A DNA stretch of 64,000 nt from Allolobophora icterica. Taxonomy: Eukaryota; Annelida; Clitellata; Crassiclitellata; Lumbricidae. The stretch covers positions 35,317,099 through 35,381,098 of the forward strand of contig OY744608.1 in the NCBI GenBank assembly GCA_963556255.1, read 5' to 3'. A program made the translations under genes and the position numbers. Numbering within the stretch: position 1 is the first letter of the stretch; each line of letters starts with the position of its first letter. The notes under the pieces are model-generated. The model searched no databases. It was not told the DNA's origin and saw only the letters and a program-made list of their open reading frames with translations. Of this stretch, positions 11,431 to 33,690 are shown one piece after another.

Positions 11431-11756
11431 GTTGGAATTATTTAGGAAATGGGAAATCAAATTGGAGTGGAAACCTGGGGGCGATAAGCAGAAGAACCTG
11501 AGGCAACTGATAAGAATGATCCAAGCGGCGCCTTACGTCGACGCCAAAGATAAGGTCGCCAGGCTCCGCAACATAGAAATCCACGTCGAACCCTATTTCC
11601 GTGCGAGGATGAGCATGACTGCATCCGTCAGCTTCCGAGGACTTTCAGCTCTTGCCGATAAAAAGTGCTCAGCGTCGCTTGAAATGGACGAGTGTAACAA
11701 AATTTAATGAGTTTGGCATATCTACGGATGCAATCTAGCAGAATTCTAATCTTCTG

Positions 11757-11920
11757 TCAGTTGTCGCAGGTATGGGAGAAGACTCGATCAGCGGTTGTCA
11801 GCGTTGTCAAGCCAACAACGAATCCTCCACTTTCTGCATTTCTCTCACACCCGTGCTTGGCCTTTGAGTGGCGCATTAGAAGTTTGGAGATTACGGTTAG
11901 GATTACATCGAACGATGATG
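11757..11920 (+). mobile_element. SINE family B tail copy
   Basis: Shares the 3' part (CTTGGCCTTTGAGTGGCGCATTAGAAGTTTGGAGATTACG, present as 11860-11900) with the SINE at 1383-1590. The tRNA-like head is not recognisable. Confidence 0.5.
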
Positions 11921-12760
11921 TTCGTCTTGATCGACAAACACCACCGTAGCGATTTAACTTTAAGCAATAAGCATTGCTAAAGGTTCCCGAGAGCTGGACG
12001 CGCCTGCTTGCTTTGATGACATATGTTTTACTTTTTTGCAATTGTTTGCAGTAGCCTACAGGCAACGCCAAACTGTTGAAACTGAGCATTCCAGTTTATT
12101 ATACTATTACGCGCCTTGTGTGTGACCGGGCTGTCTAGATTTCTCGGATGCAGTTAAGGCCCATAGTAGGCCTATAGTTAAGAGCTTAGCTCATGGTTGC
12201 TGAAGCATTTTCGCCTCCAACGAGCGACCAATACGAATAATTGCTTAAGGCCTTAGGCGCCGCCTTAAGCGAAATCAAGCTTATGCGTCTTAGCTAGGCC
12301 TTTATTTTTTTTCGTAGCGTGTTGTTTATTCTTCCATCGTCTTAGCTGAGCCGCAATATTTTCTAACGAGTTACCGCCGATCATGAGATTCATGACATTG
12401 CAAGAAACTGCTCAAAAGAGTCATGGCGATGGAAGATGTAGGGTTCGAATAGGCCTACTTCGTTGATTTTGTCAACATAGCTTTAAATTTAAATTGAATG
12501 TACATACTATAATTTGTTATGTAGCCATTAGGTCTACACTCTACAGCATAGCCTGTTTTAAATATAGGCCCTAATGATTTACTTCTAAAAGGCAATTTCT
12601 TTAGTTTCAACAATTTAACTATAATAATTTGCCCATTTTCACTGCAATACATTGACGCGCTTTAATGCAAGATTTCAATTGTTTAGCCGCGATACAAATG
12701 ACAGATAATTATCATTAGGTCTATTATTATTACATTTTGTTGAAAACTGAAACGGAATAC
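11921..12760. other. Intergenic, no gene seen
   Basis: AT-rich unique sequence. A retroposon-tail-like CGCGATACAAATGACAGATAATTAT at 12688-12712 resembles the tail of the LINE at 42248-42285. No exon was recognised. Confidence 0.4.
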
Positions 12761-12766
12761 ATTCTT

Positions 12767-12806
12767 ACCGGAAGAGGCGCTGTTATGCATCTGCGCATTG
12801 ACGTCA
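12767..12806 (+). promoter_or_regulatory. Candidate BET1 promoter (ETS + CRE)
   Basis: ACCGGAAG (ETS core) at 12767-12774 and a full CRE TGACGTCA at 12799-12806 lie about 510 bp upstream of the BET1 start codon. This pair is typical of broadly expressed promoters. The transcription start is not determined. Confidence 0.35.
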
Positions 12807-13311
12807 CACAGCCTTTAACAAGATGTTTCCAATCCTTAGGTATGTGGTCCTGGAGCTACAGGAAATGAGTTGGAACTGAAACCATGGATGAGAAATAACA
12901 ATAGATCCAACTGAACTTGTCATCCGTACCCAGTGACTTTATATTTTGACATGCGCTGTACCTTTCCTGCCTTGTTAAAGTCACAAAATACGTGAATAAC
13001 CACATAAATTTAATTTAAAAAATATTATATCAAAACTAATTTATCAGAATGAGTGAATATATCATATCCGCGACGTTAAACACTCGTTTATCATATCTAT
13101 CGCTGAAGAAGCCGATAGTTGGTTCAAAAATGTCACTGTTTGTAGCATCCAAGTTTAATGTAGTCTGTGTTTATGGCATATGGCGTGTAACTTGTACCGT
13201 TGTGTCTTTTTGGAATTTCCACCTTGTTTTGAAATTTAACAGTTCAGCTTACAGAATTTAAACTAACATCGTTTGAAACTTTATAAGATAATTACCTAGT
13301 TTTATTGCTCA

Positions 13312-16300
13312 ATGATGAGGAGGGCGCATTTGGGTAAGCGAACCATAGTTTACTAATTAAATGCCGGCTGTGAATTATTACTTAATTGGGGGTCCATCCG
13401 AATCGCCGGACGCGTAGCGAATCCCCAAAAAGAATTTCCACCTGATCTCGAAACCCCGAAATTTAAAGGTATCTATTTATCTATGTTAAACCAAAATTAT
13501 CTGCTCAAAAATAACTTTTAGAGATATTTTCGAATATACTATTCAGAATCTTGGCCGAATAGTCCATACTAGTTTTCAAGATTGGTTTAAAATGTTTTTT
13601 CTGGAGTTAGGTCAATTTAGCACTTTCACTACCTTCGGGAAATCAGTTGTTGGAGATTCAGGTATACCCGACTCGTCAAAACCCGATTGTCTGAATTTGA
13701 TAAAAAAAATGCGGTATGGGTATATTTTTGGAGACGGTTACCGTATTTCACCAAAGTTTACCTGATGATAGGGCCTACACAGTACCACGTATTTGCAGTG
13801 GTCGTCCCGAATCCCCGAAACCAAAAAACGCTGAAAATACACAACAGCCCGATTTCCCGAAAACAGTTTTATAGAAAGCGAGGCATGGGTGAGTATTTTG
13901 CCAGCGGGTATAAACGATACCAAACATGAAAATGATGATACCTTAGACCATAACAATCAAAACGCACCTATTCCCAACTCGCGCTGACGATCCGGCGATT
14001 TTCTAGAAATTTTTGAAATTCTGTAGAAACCCATGTTAAAAGTCGATATCGCCATATTTACGTAGAACATATATCATTCCAGAGTCCGCAATACAGTCCT
14101 TCCGTAAAGTAATGTGAACCCCGAGTGATATATGTTCTACGTAAATATGGCGATATCGACTTTTAACATGGGTTTCTACAGAATTTCAAAAATTTCTAGA
14201 AAATCGCCGGATCGTCAGCGCGAGTTGGGAATAGGTGCGTTTTGATTGTTATGGTCTAAGGTATCATCATTTTCATGTTTGGTATCGTTTATACCCGCTG
14301 GTAAAATACTCACCCATGCCGAAAGCGGTCAAAATCCCGCAAAACTATTCAGGTATTCCCAAATTTCAGTTGTAATGTTTGAAATATAGCACCCTGTTTA
14401 AAAATGAATTGTTGAAGTTTGAACTCTTATACATGGCATAAATCGATTCGGGGATCCGGCCGAAATTCGTTTCGGGGATTCGCTACGCACACATGTTTGC
14501 AAACGTAATGTAATAATTTTATATTATAATAACCTATAAATCTGCTATAGACGGACTCTTAGTGAATCCCTGAAACTCCAATCCCTGAAATAAAATTTTC
14601 ACTGAATCTCTGTGTGTCTTTGAGATTTGTAAGTACATGCAAACGACGTAAGTTTGCTGTTACAACCATGGGTACGTTTTTGATATTTTACCGCTGTTAG
14701 ATAAACACCTTTGGATCTTCGTAGTCTTGTGACCATTTTACAGAGATTGAAATCTGAAGCCTTAAAAATGGGATTTGAGTCTTGAGTCCAACAAGCCTGG
14801 GTATGCTTGCATGTGTTGTCTGTTGTGGGCATATGGGTGATGGTTGAGCACATTTCTAGTGTTATGCTTGATTGGAAATTAGACCTGGTGGTTGTCTCTA
14901 ACCAAATTGTTGCGTGTTACTGCAACTTCTATGCCATGATGAAATTACTGATTTGAGTAAATGAAAATGGTGTAACTGTTTGCTGATGAGCTGTTGTTTT
15001 CCAAGCCAAGCTAAGAATAAAATATTTTAAAAAATGTCAAGATGAGACTAGACAGAGATTTGTAAAAGGTATCCATACCATACTTAGATCAAGCATGGAA
15101 AGCGAAGTTTCAGCCTTCAGACTAGCTAAATTCTAAGTTTAGGTAGATTAGCAGCAGGCCCATAGCCAGCCACCCGTCCAGCCATCCTTTGGACGGCTGA
15201 AAATCATTTTGGACGGCCATAAATTGTGCATGGGCGCGACGTCCTAAATGTGATAGGCTATAATGTATAATCCATTTTCCTTCATCTGTGTAACCATGTT
15301 CCTTTTCCAACACAAGATACACTTCTCTAGCAGCTATTTATGATCTAGGATACGTGTAATTAAGTGCCAATTAGATGAGGTTGTTTCGTGGTAATTGGTA
15401 ACTGATTTGACTATATAAATATCTTGACCTTATGAATAATTATAGGGGTTTGAATTGATAACAAGTAATGTCTGTTCCCTAGGCTATAATAATCAAATAA
15501 GGGAATTAAAAATTACAATCTGAAGTCAACAGATTGTTGTTTGTATCGTTGTATATACAACAAAACTGTTACAATTGTGATCAAAACCTAAAAGTCATTC
15601 AGTGTAGGGGCATTGCAGACTTTTGCAGTCAGACTCATACGGTCGCGACATCGGGCAGTCTCGACTTCATACGCTCACGGCATCGGGTGGTCACAACTTT
15701 GAATGCTTTTGGACGCCCTACTCTTTATTTCTGGCTAAGGGCCTGATTAATAGGGTTTCTAACTTTCGAGAGATTGTGTGTATGCAGGTGATTCCTATAC
15801 GGGAAACATCTTGGGAGGCAGTTCCCAGATGGTTGAGGAGGAAAATGACAACCTAACAGAACAATTAACAGATAAAGTGAAAGCCCTCAAAAAGGTAACT
15901 CCATACATTTTTCATTTTCTTGTGCGCTTTTTTCGTTAATGACTGTGTCTCGTACTTCTGCTTCTAATCTGGTAATCATCTCCATTAAATTGTTGCTTTC
16001 AATTCATTTTATGTACGTGATGAAATGCTTTCAAACATGATGCATTAAATGCTGTCAACTTCGGGAGTTATGTTTTTTTTTCAAGTCAGTCTTTATTCAT
16101 TTTCATTTTCAGTTTCTCATTGCAGTTTCTCTAAATAACAAATGAGTTTTACAATATTCTTTGTTTTCAAAGGTTACAATAGACATTGGAAATGTTGTGA
16201 GGGAGCAGAATGACCTGATAAATAACATGGTAAGTAAAGAATTCATGCTTTTCTTTAAGGTCATGATCTATAGCCATCCACTTGGTTTTAGATTAAGGAG

Positions 16301-17732
16301 AACTTTGGTTTCAGTTAAATATTGACCCTGGAAACTGCACAGCCAGCTCATTAGCTGTTTGTGGTGAAGATAACCAAAAAGGAATGGCCAGGATATATTG
16401 CTTTAGTTTATTTAAATACCTTTCATGTAGGGACCTGCGAAGCTTCAATATTCGATTCGAAAACAAATTTGATCGTGGTATTTGATTCGAAAATGATGCC
16501 ATGATTTGAAAAAATTTCTAATCATTTTTCGGAAAAATGATTAGCCCTTGAAGCACTTTGTTGTAAACTAATTGTTTTGTTTACTGCGCGTGCATTGGTT
16601 GTTGAATTTCTGCGTGCAACGCGGCATGTGACGACAGCAAACCCTCTGGCAAGAAAAGGATTTATTATTAGAATGTTATATTCCACTTAGATGTATGTAC
16701 ATCAAAATGCAGTTTTGCAGTCCAATTGGTACAATAAAGAATATACTTACTTACTTACTTAACTCATAAATTATTTGTGTTATTTTTAATTCTGTTAATT
16801 TGCTTAATGTTTAGTTTAATTGATTTTAAGCTGCAGAATAGTTATTGATACTGTGGTACGCCTGTGCTATCAAGCTTCATGAACATCAAACTGCTATCCG
16901 CTGATTCGATTCGAGATTCAATTCGAACTTTTACCCTCAATTCGATTCGAGATTCGATTGAAAATTTGTGATTCGCAAGTCCCTACTTTCATGCCAAGGG
17001 CAAAATTTAAGAGTTTTGTAATTTGGGGTCTGTTTAAATGAACAGTCAAATTTTGAAAAGATTTGCAATATTATCTGAAAGACATGACTCAGCAGGAGTA
17101 ACAAAATGAAGTGCTTGTGTATCTGAAGGAGTTATCAAGACATCCAGTGTATGTATGACCTTTGTTATGTGTATTTGTCTCTGCCAGTACCTTCCCCCTT
17201 TTTGTTGTCGGAGCACCATAACCTATTGATCGTGTGGGCTAACTGTGGGGTGCTTTCATAACCATGTGAAGCAAAGCGACCATGATTATCATTTAGTATT
17301 TTGGGTGTACCACGGGGAGGGATACCTTCCTACAGCAAATCTTTATGATAGTAAAGATAAGATTATAGCATCTGTAGGTTCAATTGTTTTGCTTTTTATC
17401 TGGCTTCTTATGCTTCCCATGAAGTCTAACCGAGTTTGATATTTATTCATTGATTTTTTGTTTGGCTATCAAATTTATGCCACAAATACTGTTGTACAGT
17501 TCAACAGTAATTAAAAAAACCAGTAATATTCAACAGGAAATATTTTGAGTGTTATTGTATTTTTATCTTCCTCCAGGATACAGAGTTTGACAAGAGTGGT
17601 GGGTTCCTGCGTTCAACAATGAATCGTGTTACAGCAATGGCCCGAGCTGGACACAACTGCTACATATTGTACCTGCTCCTTTTTGCCATGTTTGTCTTCT
17701 TTGTTTGCTGGGTTATCATTAAAACACGATGA
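13312..17732 (+). CDS. BET1: BET1-type SNARE (Qc-SNARE of ER-Golgi transport)
   Basis: Four coding exons: 13312-13333, 15788-15894, 16173-16229, 17577-17732, all with GT-AG borders and compatible phases. The short first exon encodes (M)MRRAHL plus one base of a Gly codon. It matches the conserved MRRAxLG start of BET1 and is too short to find by ORF length. Exon 2 adds DSYTGNILGG and EEENDNLTEQLTDKVKALKK, exon 3 VTIDIGNVVREQNDLINNM, exon 4 the rest of the SNARE helix and a C-terminal anchor (LYLLLFAMFVFFVCWVII) ending KTR. Length is 112-113 residues (vertebrate BET1 about 118). The Gln in REQND is the likely zero-layer residue. Family role: Qc-SNARE in ER-Golgi fusion. MARAGHN resembles BET1L, but the MRRA start and FDKSGGF favour BET1. 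Either of two adjacent ATGs (13312, 13315) could start it. Confidence 0.9.
13412..14488. mobile_element. Inverted-repeat element in BET1 intron 1
   Basis: Outer 15-bp TIRs GCGTAGCGAATCCCC (13412-13426) and GGGGATTCGCTACGC (14474-14488) enclose the 195-bp hairpin. Similarity between the ends continues imperfectly for a further ~40 bp. CGAATCCCCGAAA motifs recur inside. No target-site duplication was found, so the family is not assigned. Confidence 0.55.
13882..14320. repeat. Near-perfect 195-bp inverted repeat (hairpin)
   Basis: Arms 13882-14076 and 14126-14320 are each 195 nt, separated by 49 nt. By eye they differ at one position (G in the left arm near 13900 against the pairing partner near 14302). 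Transcribed within the BET1 pre-mRNA, this would form a very stable double-stranded RNA. Confidence 0.93.
16428..16985. mobile_element. hAT-type MITE, TAGGGAC ends, in BET1 intron 3
   Basis: TIRs TAGGGACCTGCGAA and TTCGCAAGTCCCTA (one mismatch) are flanked by a perfect 8-bp duplication CTTTCATG (16420-16427, 16986-16993). Subterminal TTCGATTCGA motifs repeat at both ends. 558 bp, non-coding. Confidence 0.88.
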
Positions 17733-19174
17733 TCGCTTTGTGGAATGCCTAGGTATTATGAAAATGCATGAACTGACAGTTGATAAGAAAACAGACTGAT
17801 AGGAATTGGTTGTGATTTCGTTGAATACCATCTCAGGATTGGTAGTCATTTAAAAGATTGTTAGGCTTTTACTTTCTGTTCACCAAACAATAACATATAA
17901 TAGTGATTTAAAAGAGGGGTTTAATGGGACAGAGTGGAAAGTCTTCTAGCATGAAAATATATTAGCTTGTTTACTGTTATCAGTTGGATGAACTTGTGTT
18001 CAGCTAGGCGATCAGATCAGATTAGAGGCCTGTCTTTACCACAATCATTTACCGTCTCTGTGTGTATCATAACCTTTGCTGGGTTTTGATTTTTCTGTGA
18101 TTTTAGTATGGTGTGCGACTGAGAAATTCATTCTTTAGACACAGCGTTTGTTTCCCTCCTTGCCAAATTTTTAATACTACGATACCCATTTAGAATATTA
18201 TCGAAGTCTATGAACGATTATGAGTAGTTTATAATGACCCTTCTGGATTTGATGGCAATTTGCAAAACATTTACCATTAATATAATTAGTCATTACATGC
18301 ATTGTTAATTGATGTACAGTATATTTATCATTTTTATATCAAACTTCAGTAGGTCAAACTTCTGGTTATGTCTGATAACAGTGTATAGCCCAGCCACAAC
18401 GAATGCAAGCACGTACACACAAAAGTGTTGTATCAAACTTGCATATTTAAAAGTTTGCTTGTTGTGAAGGCATTTTTCAGTTCTTGTCAAATTTGTCTAG
18501 CAGATACATCAAAGTTACAGTGCCACTCTGCAACCCAATACGCTTGCTCTGTCTATACCTTTAGCTTCTTGATGAATAATTAACAGATGTTTCATTTCGT
18601 GGCTGGCTCAAAGCATGTTTACTGTAATTTCACTTGATACTTGTAGCTTGGGCTCAATTTACTTGCCTAATCTTGAACCAATTTTACAAAGACCAATTTC
18701 ACTACACTTACAATGTAGGCTTACTTAGTCTTCATTACAGTCTTTGATACGAGAATATCCCATGTTTAAAACCTCGCATATATCGAATTATAAAATAAAA
18801 CCAGTGATGAACTTCAACAGTCTGCTTTCTTTTTCATGAGCTAGCTCAGAATCTTTAAGATATTTTTTATTTGATTTCACTTTAAATTCCAATGACTTGC
18901 CTTTCATTGGATGCTAAGAAATTGCAAGTCTCATATTAGGTAACAATGCATTTCCTGTATATATAGAAGAATGTCGTGAATTTCTGTTGAGTGAAGACCT
19001 ATTATCTTGGAATTTATGTTGTCCAGTTTAATATTCTGTACAGTAGTTGCATCTACATATATCATAATTTTTATAGTTAATCTGCCATCCTGGTGATCTG
19101 TGGAAAGTGAGCGTTATCGACTGTAAGCTATTCCTTGCACATCTAAGGTAGTAGGCCATTGACTGTCCTGCAAT
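17733..19174. other. BET1 3' UTR and flank
   Basis: AT-rich non-coding sequence after the BET1 stop. A possible AATAAA signal lies at 18794-18799. No further exon or repeat recognised. Confidence 0.4.
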
Positions 19175-19245
19175 TTAACACTTTAACGATGAGCTGCATT
19201 GGGTTCCCAGTCACTTTTAGTACACTCTCGTCATTAAAGTGTTAA
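19175..19245. mobile_element. ~70-bp TTAAC palindromic element, copy 1
   Basis: Begins TTAACACTTTAACGATGAG and ends CTCGTCATTAAAGTGTTAA, forming a ~19-bp stem, with TTTTAGTACAC in the loop side. Related copies lie at 19465-19533 and 35196-35265. Confidence 0.7.
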
Positions 19246-19464
19246 AGACTTCAACAGTTTTATCTTTTTGAGAATTTAGGTTAGTAGACTGACCTGGAAA
19301 CATTTCTTTTAAGATGACTGAATTGTATAACTATTCTAGGATAGAGTGCTGTTTGATTTTGCTGCCTCTGTTGATTATTAAATGGTACAATAGGTAAACC
19401 ATGTTACACTATTTAGTATACATATATGTATATACATGTATTCAGCATTTGCTGTTGTAGCTGC

Positions 19465-19533
19465 TTAACCCTTTAATGACAAGAGTTTTTAGCTTCCGTA
19501 CATTTTAGTACACGCTTGTCGTTAAAGTGTTAA
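19465..19533. mobile_element. ~70-bp TTAAC palindromic element, copy 2
   Basis: TTAACCCTTTAATGACAAG at the left and CTTGTCGTTAAAGTGTTAA at the right, with TTTTAGTACACG shared with the other copies. Only 219 bp from copy 1. Confidence 0.7.
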
Positions 19534-19924
19534 TACAGGTACCTGTACTAAATTATTTAGTGTAGAACAATTCAAAAATAAAAATGGTATAATATATTTA
19601 CTTGTATCTATAATTCATATGTGCATACAAATATATAAATATGTATATAAGTAGTGTTTGTGTGGTTGTATGAGATATGAGCTCTTGCACAGTTGTCAAT
19701 AATTGCATAATTAGTCTGTATAAGTTGTGCAAATGTTTAAATGGTTGCTAATATTATTGGGCAGTTCTGCTTCGATTATCATGAAAAGGAGAAAGGATGA
19801 CACTGAAGTTTCTGTTTTCTTTTCAACGAGATGATTAAAGTTGTAATAAATTGTATACAGAATATTCTTTATGTGTTTAGTGTAATCAAGTAACTCCTGT
19901 AGATCTGTAGTGTAATAGAAATAT

Positions 19925-20120
19925 TCCAAATTTATTATTATTATACATTTATTAAGCACCACTATCTAATGACCAAGAATCAGTTGATGGCGCTGAGCAA
20001 TTGTGTGTGAAGGACTTGCTCAAGGTTCGTACACAGTAAACGTCTCAGAGGAGGCTTGAACCCGTATTCACCAAATTACAAGCTATGTGCTTTAACCAAT
20101 CACCTACCATGTCCGAAATG
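19925..20120 (-). mobile_element. tRNA-derived SINE (family D, minus strand)
   Basis: On the minus strand a B-box-like GGGTTCAAGCC is followed by a body containing TTGAGCAAGTCCTTCACACA and GCTCAGCGCCATC. The body matches the element at 50050-50260. Length about 190 bp. Confidence 0.6.
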
Positions 20121-20419
20121 TGTGCTGATGTAAGTTAAACCCTGGTTTGAAGTAAGAAGAGAATGTGTTCATAGACACATGAAAATATATGTACATAATG
20201 GTACAACTGAAATGCCTAATAAGTATGTTGCTCTTAGTATCAAAGACGACTAAATCCATCAAAGAAAGATCAAGTATGGTTTAAAGTTAAATGCTAATTA
20301 CGCCATATGACAGGCAACTTATCTCGCGATTCCTCCAATGGTTAAACAATTGGAGAAATGTTAGCAGAAGTTGTGTTCTATATAACAGTCGCTGACAACA
20401 GGATTGAAGATGGAGGGGA

Positions 20420-20740
20420 TAGAGTAATCGTAATCTCCGGATTTCTACAGCGCCCAAAAAAGCGAAGTCGTGGGAACCAGCTTATTCACAGGCGCTTAGA
20501 CAAATCAAAATCGATAGGCGGTGGGGGTCGAATCGGTTCCAGGTCAAGATCCAAAGGAGTCAGTCAGGAAGACAGTAAGACGGCTAAGGTGGGTGGTGTT
20601 TAGGGTTTAGACGGCAAGGGGGTAGACGGAGGAGGAGGAATCGGGATAGGATTTGTGAAAGAGCAGTGTTTTCAGTTTTGAGTGAAAGACCTGTGAAGAT
20701 ACAGCAAGTGGTGAAGTTTTGGTGAGTTCGTAGGATGGTA
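20420..20740 (-). mobile_element. LINE 3'-end fragment (family B)
   Basis: Minus strand reads VFHSKLKTLLFHKSYPDSSS, the usual C-terminus of CR1/L2-type reverse transcriptase proteins. It is followed toward lower coordinates by a tail (GGCGCTGTAGAAATCCGGAGATTACGATTAC, 20420-20455) shared with the SINE at 1383-1590. Only the extreme 3' end is present. Confidence 0.6.
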
Positions 20741-20939
20741 ATGGTAGTAATGGTAACACTCATGGCCAAAAGAGCATTAGATCGCGATCGATACATGTCC
20801 CCTGTAGGGCGGCGCCTTGCATGGCTGCCAAACCATGTGTTTAAATAAGATCTTGATTGTACCACAGTATAAATAATTACATAGTACGTCGCAGGTTGTA
20901 GCAGACCATATAATTGTTCCATGCTTTTACGGTGAAATT

Positions 20940-21834
20940 TTACTTACTCAAACGCTAGGCAACGCTAGACGTTTAAATGACGTCATTACTGAGCGTGTTG
21001 ACTCTTAACGCATAGTCTGGAGCGATAGTATGATTCCTTGAGGCCTGTGTGTGGTGTGTGATCCTTGGTGTGTGTGGGGATTAACACCGGATGTTTTTTC
21101 ATAAGGTTTTTCGAAGATTTTTTAAGAAGTACGGGCTAAACGACTAAATTCTTAACGTCCGCGGTCAGAGAGATAACTAGCCTGTCTCTGAGCTCTAAAT
21201 GAGAGTTTATTTGCGTATGTTGTCGTTTTGTTAAAGTCGCCTATCTTCGATCAGCTGGGTAGGAAGTGTGTTTCTGTTTTGTCTGAATTGAATAAAGAAG
21301 CTGTATTAGAGCATACCTTGGCTCTTTCTGTTTTGATTTTTTTACTTGTAGCCCACAGTAACAACTTAACATGAAGGAAGCACCATTAGAAGGCGGAAAT
21401 TTTCGTAACTTTTTAAATTTTGGAACGTTGTCCAGTGAGTCATCAGGTTGATTCACAAACGATGGTGGAAATAGCAATGCTGTCATTTAACCTGGCGGTG
21501 TGAACGATTTCCTTATTTATTTTCAAACCTAAAATCGACGAGGTAACGAGTTTATCTGGTAGAAAAATGCGTAAATATTGAAGATGGTAAGTTTCAAACG
21601 CTGAAAGAGTGATAACAAAGCTGTCACTAGAGAAGTGTCTCTAAATTTGTGAAAGCTTACACGAAATAATTACTGGCTGCCATGCAAGTGCTGTAACTAG
21701 AGAATTAATTTTGCCAGTGTTGCAATTTCATTGGTTCCTGTTGGCACTGACCATTAGAAATTAAGTAGCAAGTATCATTGTTACATATTTTGCCATTTGT
21801 GAAATTTGATTGTAGCTTGGTGATCAATAATAAG
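20940..21834 (+). promoter_or_regulatory. Candidate STK38 promoter and 5' leader
   Basis: A CRE palindrome TGACGTCA lies at 20978-20985, next to CTAGGCAACGCTAG (X-box-like half site). This stretch precedes the kinase start codon by about 850 bp and contains no repeat. Where the leader is spliced cannot be read from sequence alone. Confidence 0.3.
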
Positions 21835-32495
<10,661 letters not shown>

Positions 32496-33280
32496 ACTCA
32501 ACCACAAATGGACTGACAGTCAGTTCAGATGGTTTTCCATTAAGTCTTGTCTCAGTTCTGCACACGTTTTTGATCAAACAAATCACATCGTTAAGCTGCT
32601 TAATTTTCTAATGGAATTTTTTTATGGAGTTGTGCAGCTTGAAATGCTGCGAGTCAATGGCTGCTGACTATAACACTAGCTGTTCGTAGTTTTGATAAGT
32701 AGCACTAGGTGAGGTATTCTCTTTTGTATATGACAACTGCGAACATTCACCTTTTCGACTTGAAGAGACGAAACAGCAGCGATAATAGTGATAAGACAAC
32801 TCCCACTTTTTTTATCATTTTTTTATAGTCATTTCATACAAACTTCCCGGCAGCATCCTGTAAAGTTGGTTTTGGCTTGCAATTTTGGTGATGTGATCCA
32901 GAAAGTCCTGGGGCTGGTCCAGGGCTGTAGTGAGCTAAATCTCTTGGTCTCTGATTTTTTTGGTTTGTGAAGTGTGATTTTGTAATCTTACTTGTGGTTC
33001 ATTTTAGTATCTGTGAAGCAAGTTTATCAAAACATTGTCTTCAGTGTTTGAATAGATCACTTGATTCTGGATTCTGTCACATTGTGCTTCTGGATTAGAA
33101 AGGGTATATGTAGCATGGTTGCATGTTTGTTATGCAGATTTATCGAGGTCTTTAAATCAGCCGGTTGTTGGCTGCATTACTCTTAACTGCTGCTGCACAA
33201 ATTGGGTAAAGTTGTGGATGTTATACACTTTCCAGATGGCACTAATCTAGCTTCTTTCATGGTGTGTATACAATAGCAGA
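32496..33280. other. STK38 3' UTR and flank
   Basis: Non-coding sequence following the kinase stop codon. No additional exon or clear repeat seen. Confidence 0.4.
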
Positions 33281-33284
33281 GAAC

Positions 33285-33690
33285 TAAAACATTTGTGACA
33301 TAATGTTCATAGAATAGCAGAAAGTGAAAACATTTTTGACCCAATGTGCATAGATTTAGGAGAGTGAAAACTTTTTCTAACCTAATGTGCATAGAAAATT
33401 GCAGGGAACGAAAACATTTCTGATCTAAATGTGCATAAAATGGCAGAAAATGAAAACATTTTCTGAACAGGTTTGCAAATAATAGCAGAAAAGGAAAATA
33501 TTTCGCATCTAACATGCTCAGAATACTAGTATATTAAAACATTTCCGACCTGCTGTATAGAACGGCAGGGAATGAAAACATTTCTGACCTACTGTACATA
33601 GAATAGCAGGGAATTAAAACATTTCTGACCTATTGTACATAGAATAGAAGAGAATGAATAAATGTTGATCCAGTGTGCTGTATATAGCAG
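33285..33690. repeat. ~48-bp minisatellite
   Basis: About eight diverged tandem units containing ATAGAATAGCAGGGAATGAA, AACATTTCTGACC and an (A/C)TGT(A/G)CATAGA segment. Located 0.8 kb downstream of the kinase stop codon. Confidence 0.9.

Larger units (their letters stand above)
9537..11750 (-). mobile_element. Old LINE 3'-end fragment split by two later insertions
   Basis: The two outer parts (9537-9721 and 11431-about 11510) are homologous to 20440-20730 and 39536-39660. On the minus strand they read like the end of a non-LTR reverse transcriptase protein (FHSxLxxxxFxxS). The two hAT elements at 9722 and 11223 interrupt it. Frames such as the one at 11396-11707 are by-products of this old repeat. 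Confidence 0.5.

Noticed and set aside
11396..11707. 103-codon frame with protein-like composition
   Set aside because: It starts inside a hAT MITE and continues into an old LINE fragment; no family is recognised.
12833..12849. ATGTTTCCAATCCTTAG before GTATGT as the first BET1 exon
   Set aside because: Its phase would create an immediate stop when joined to 15788, whereas the exon at 13312 gives the right phase and the conserved MRRA start.
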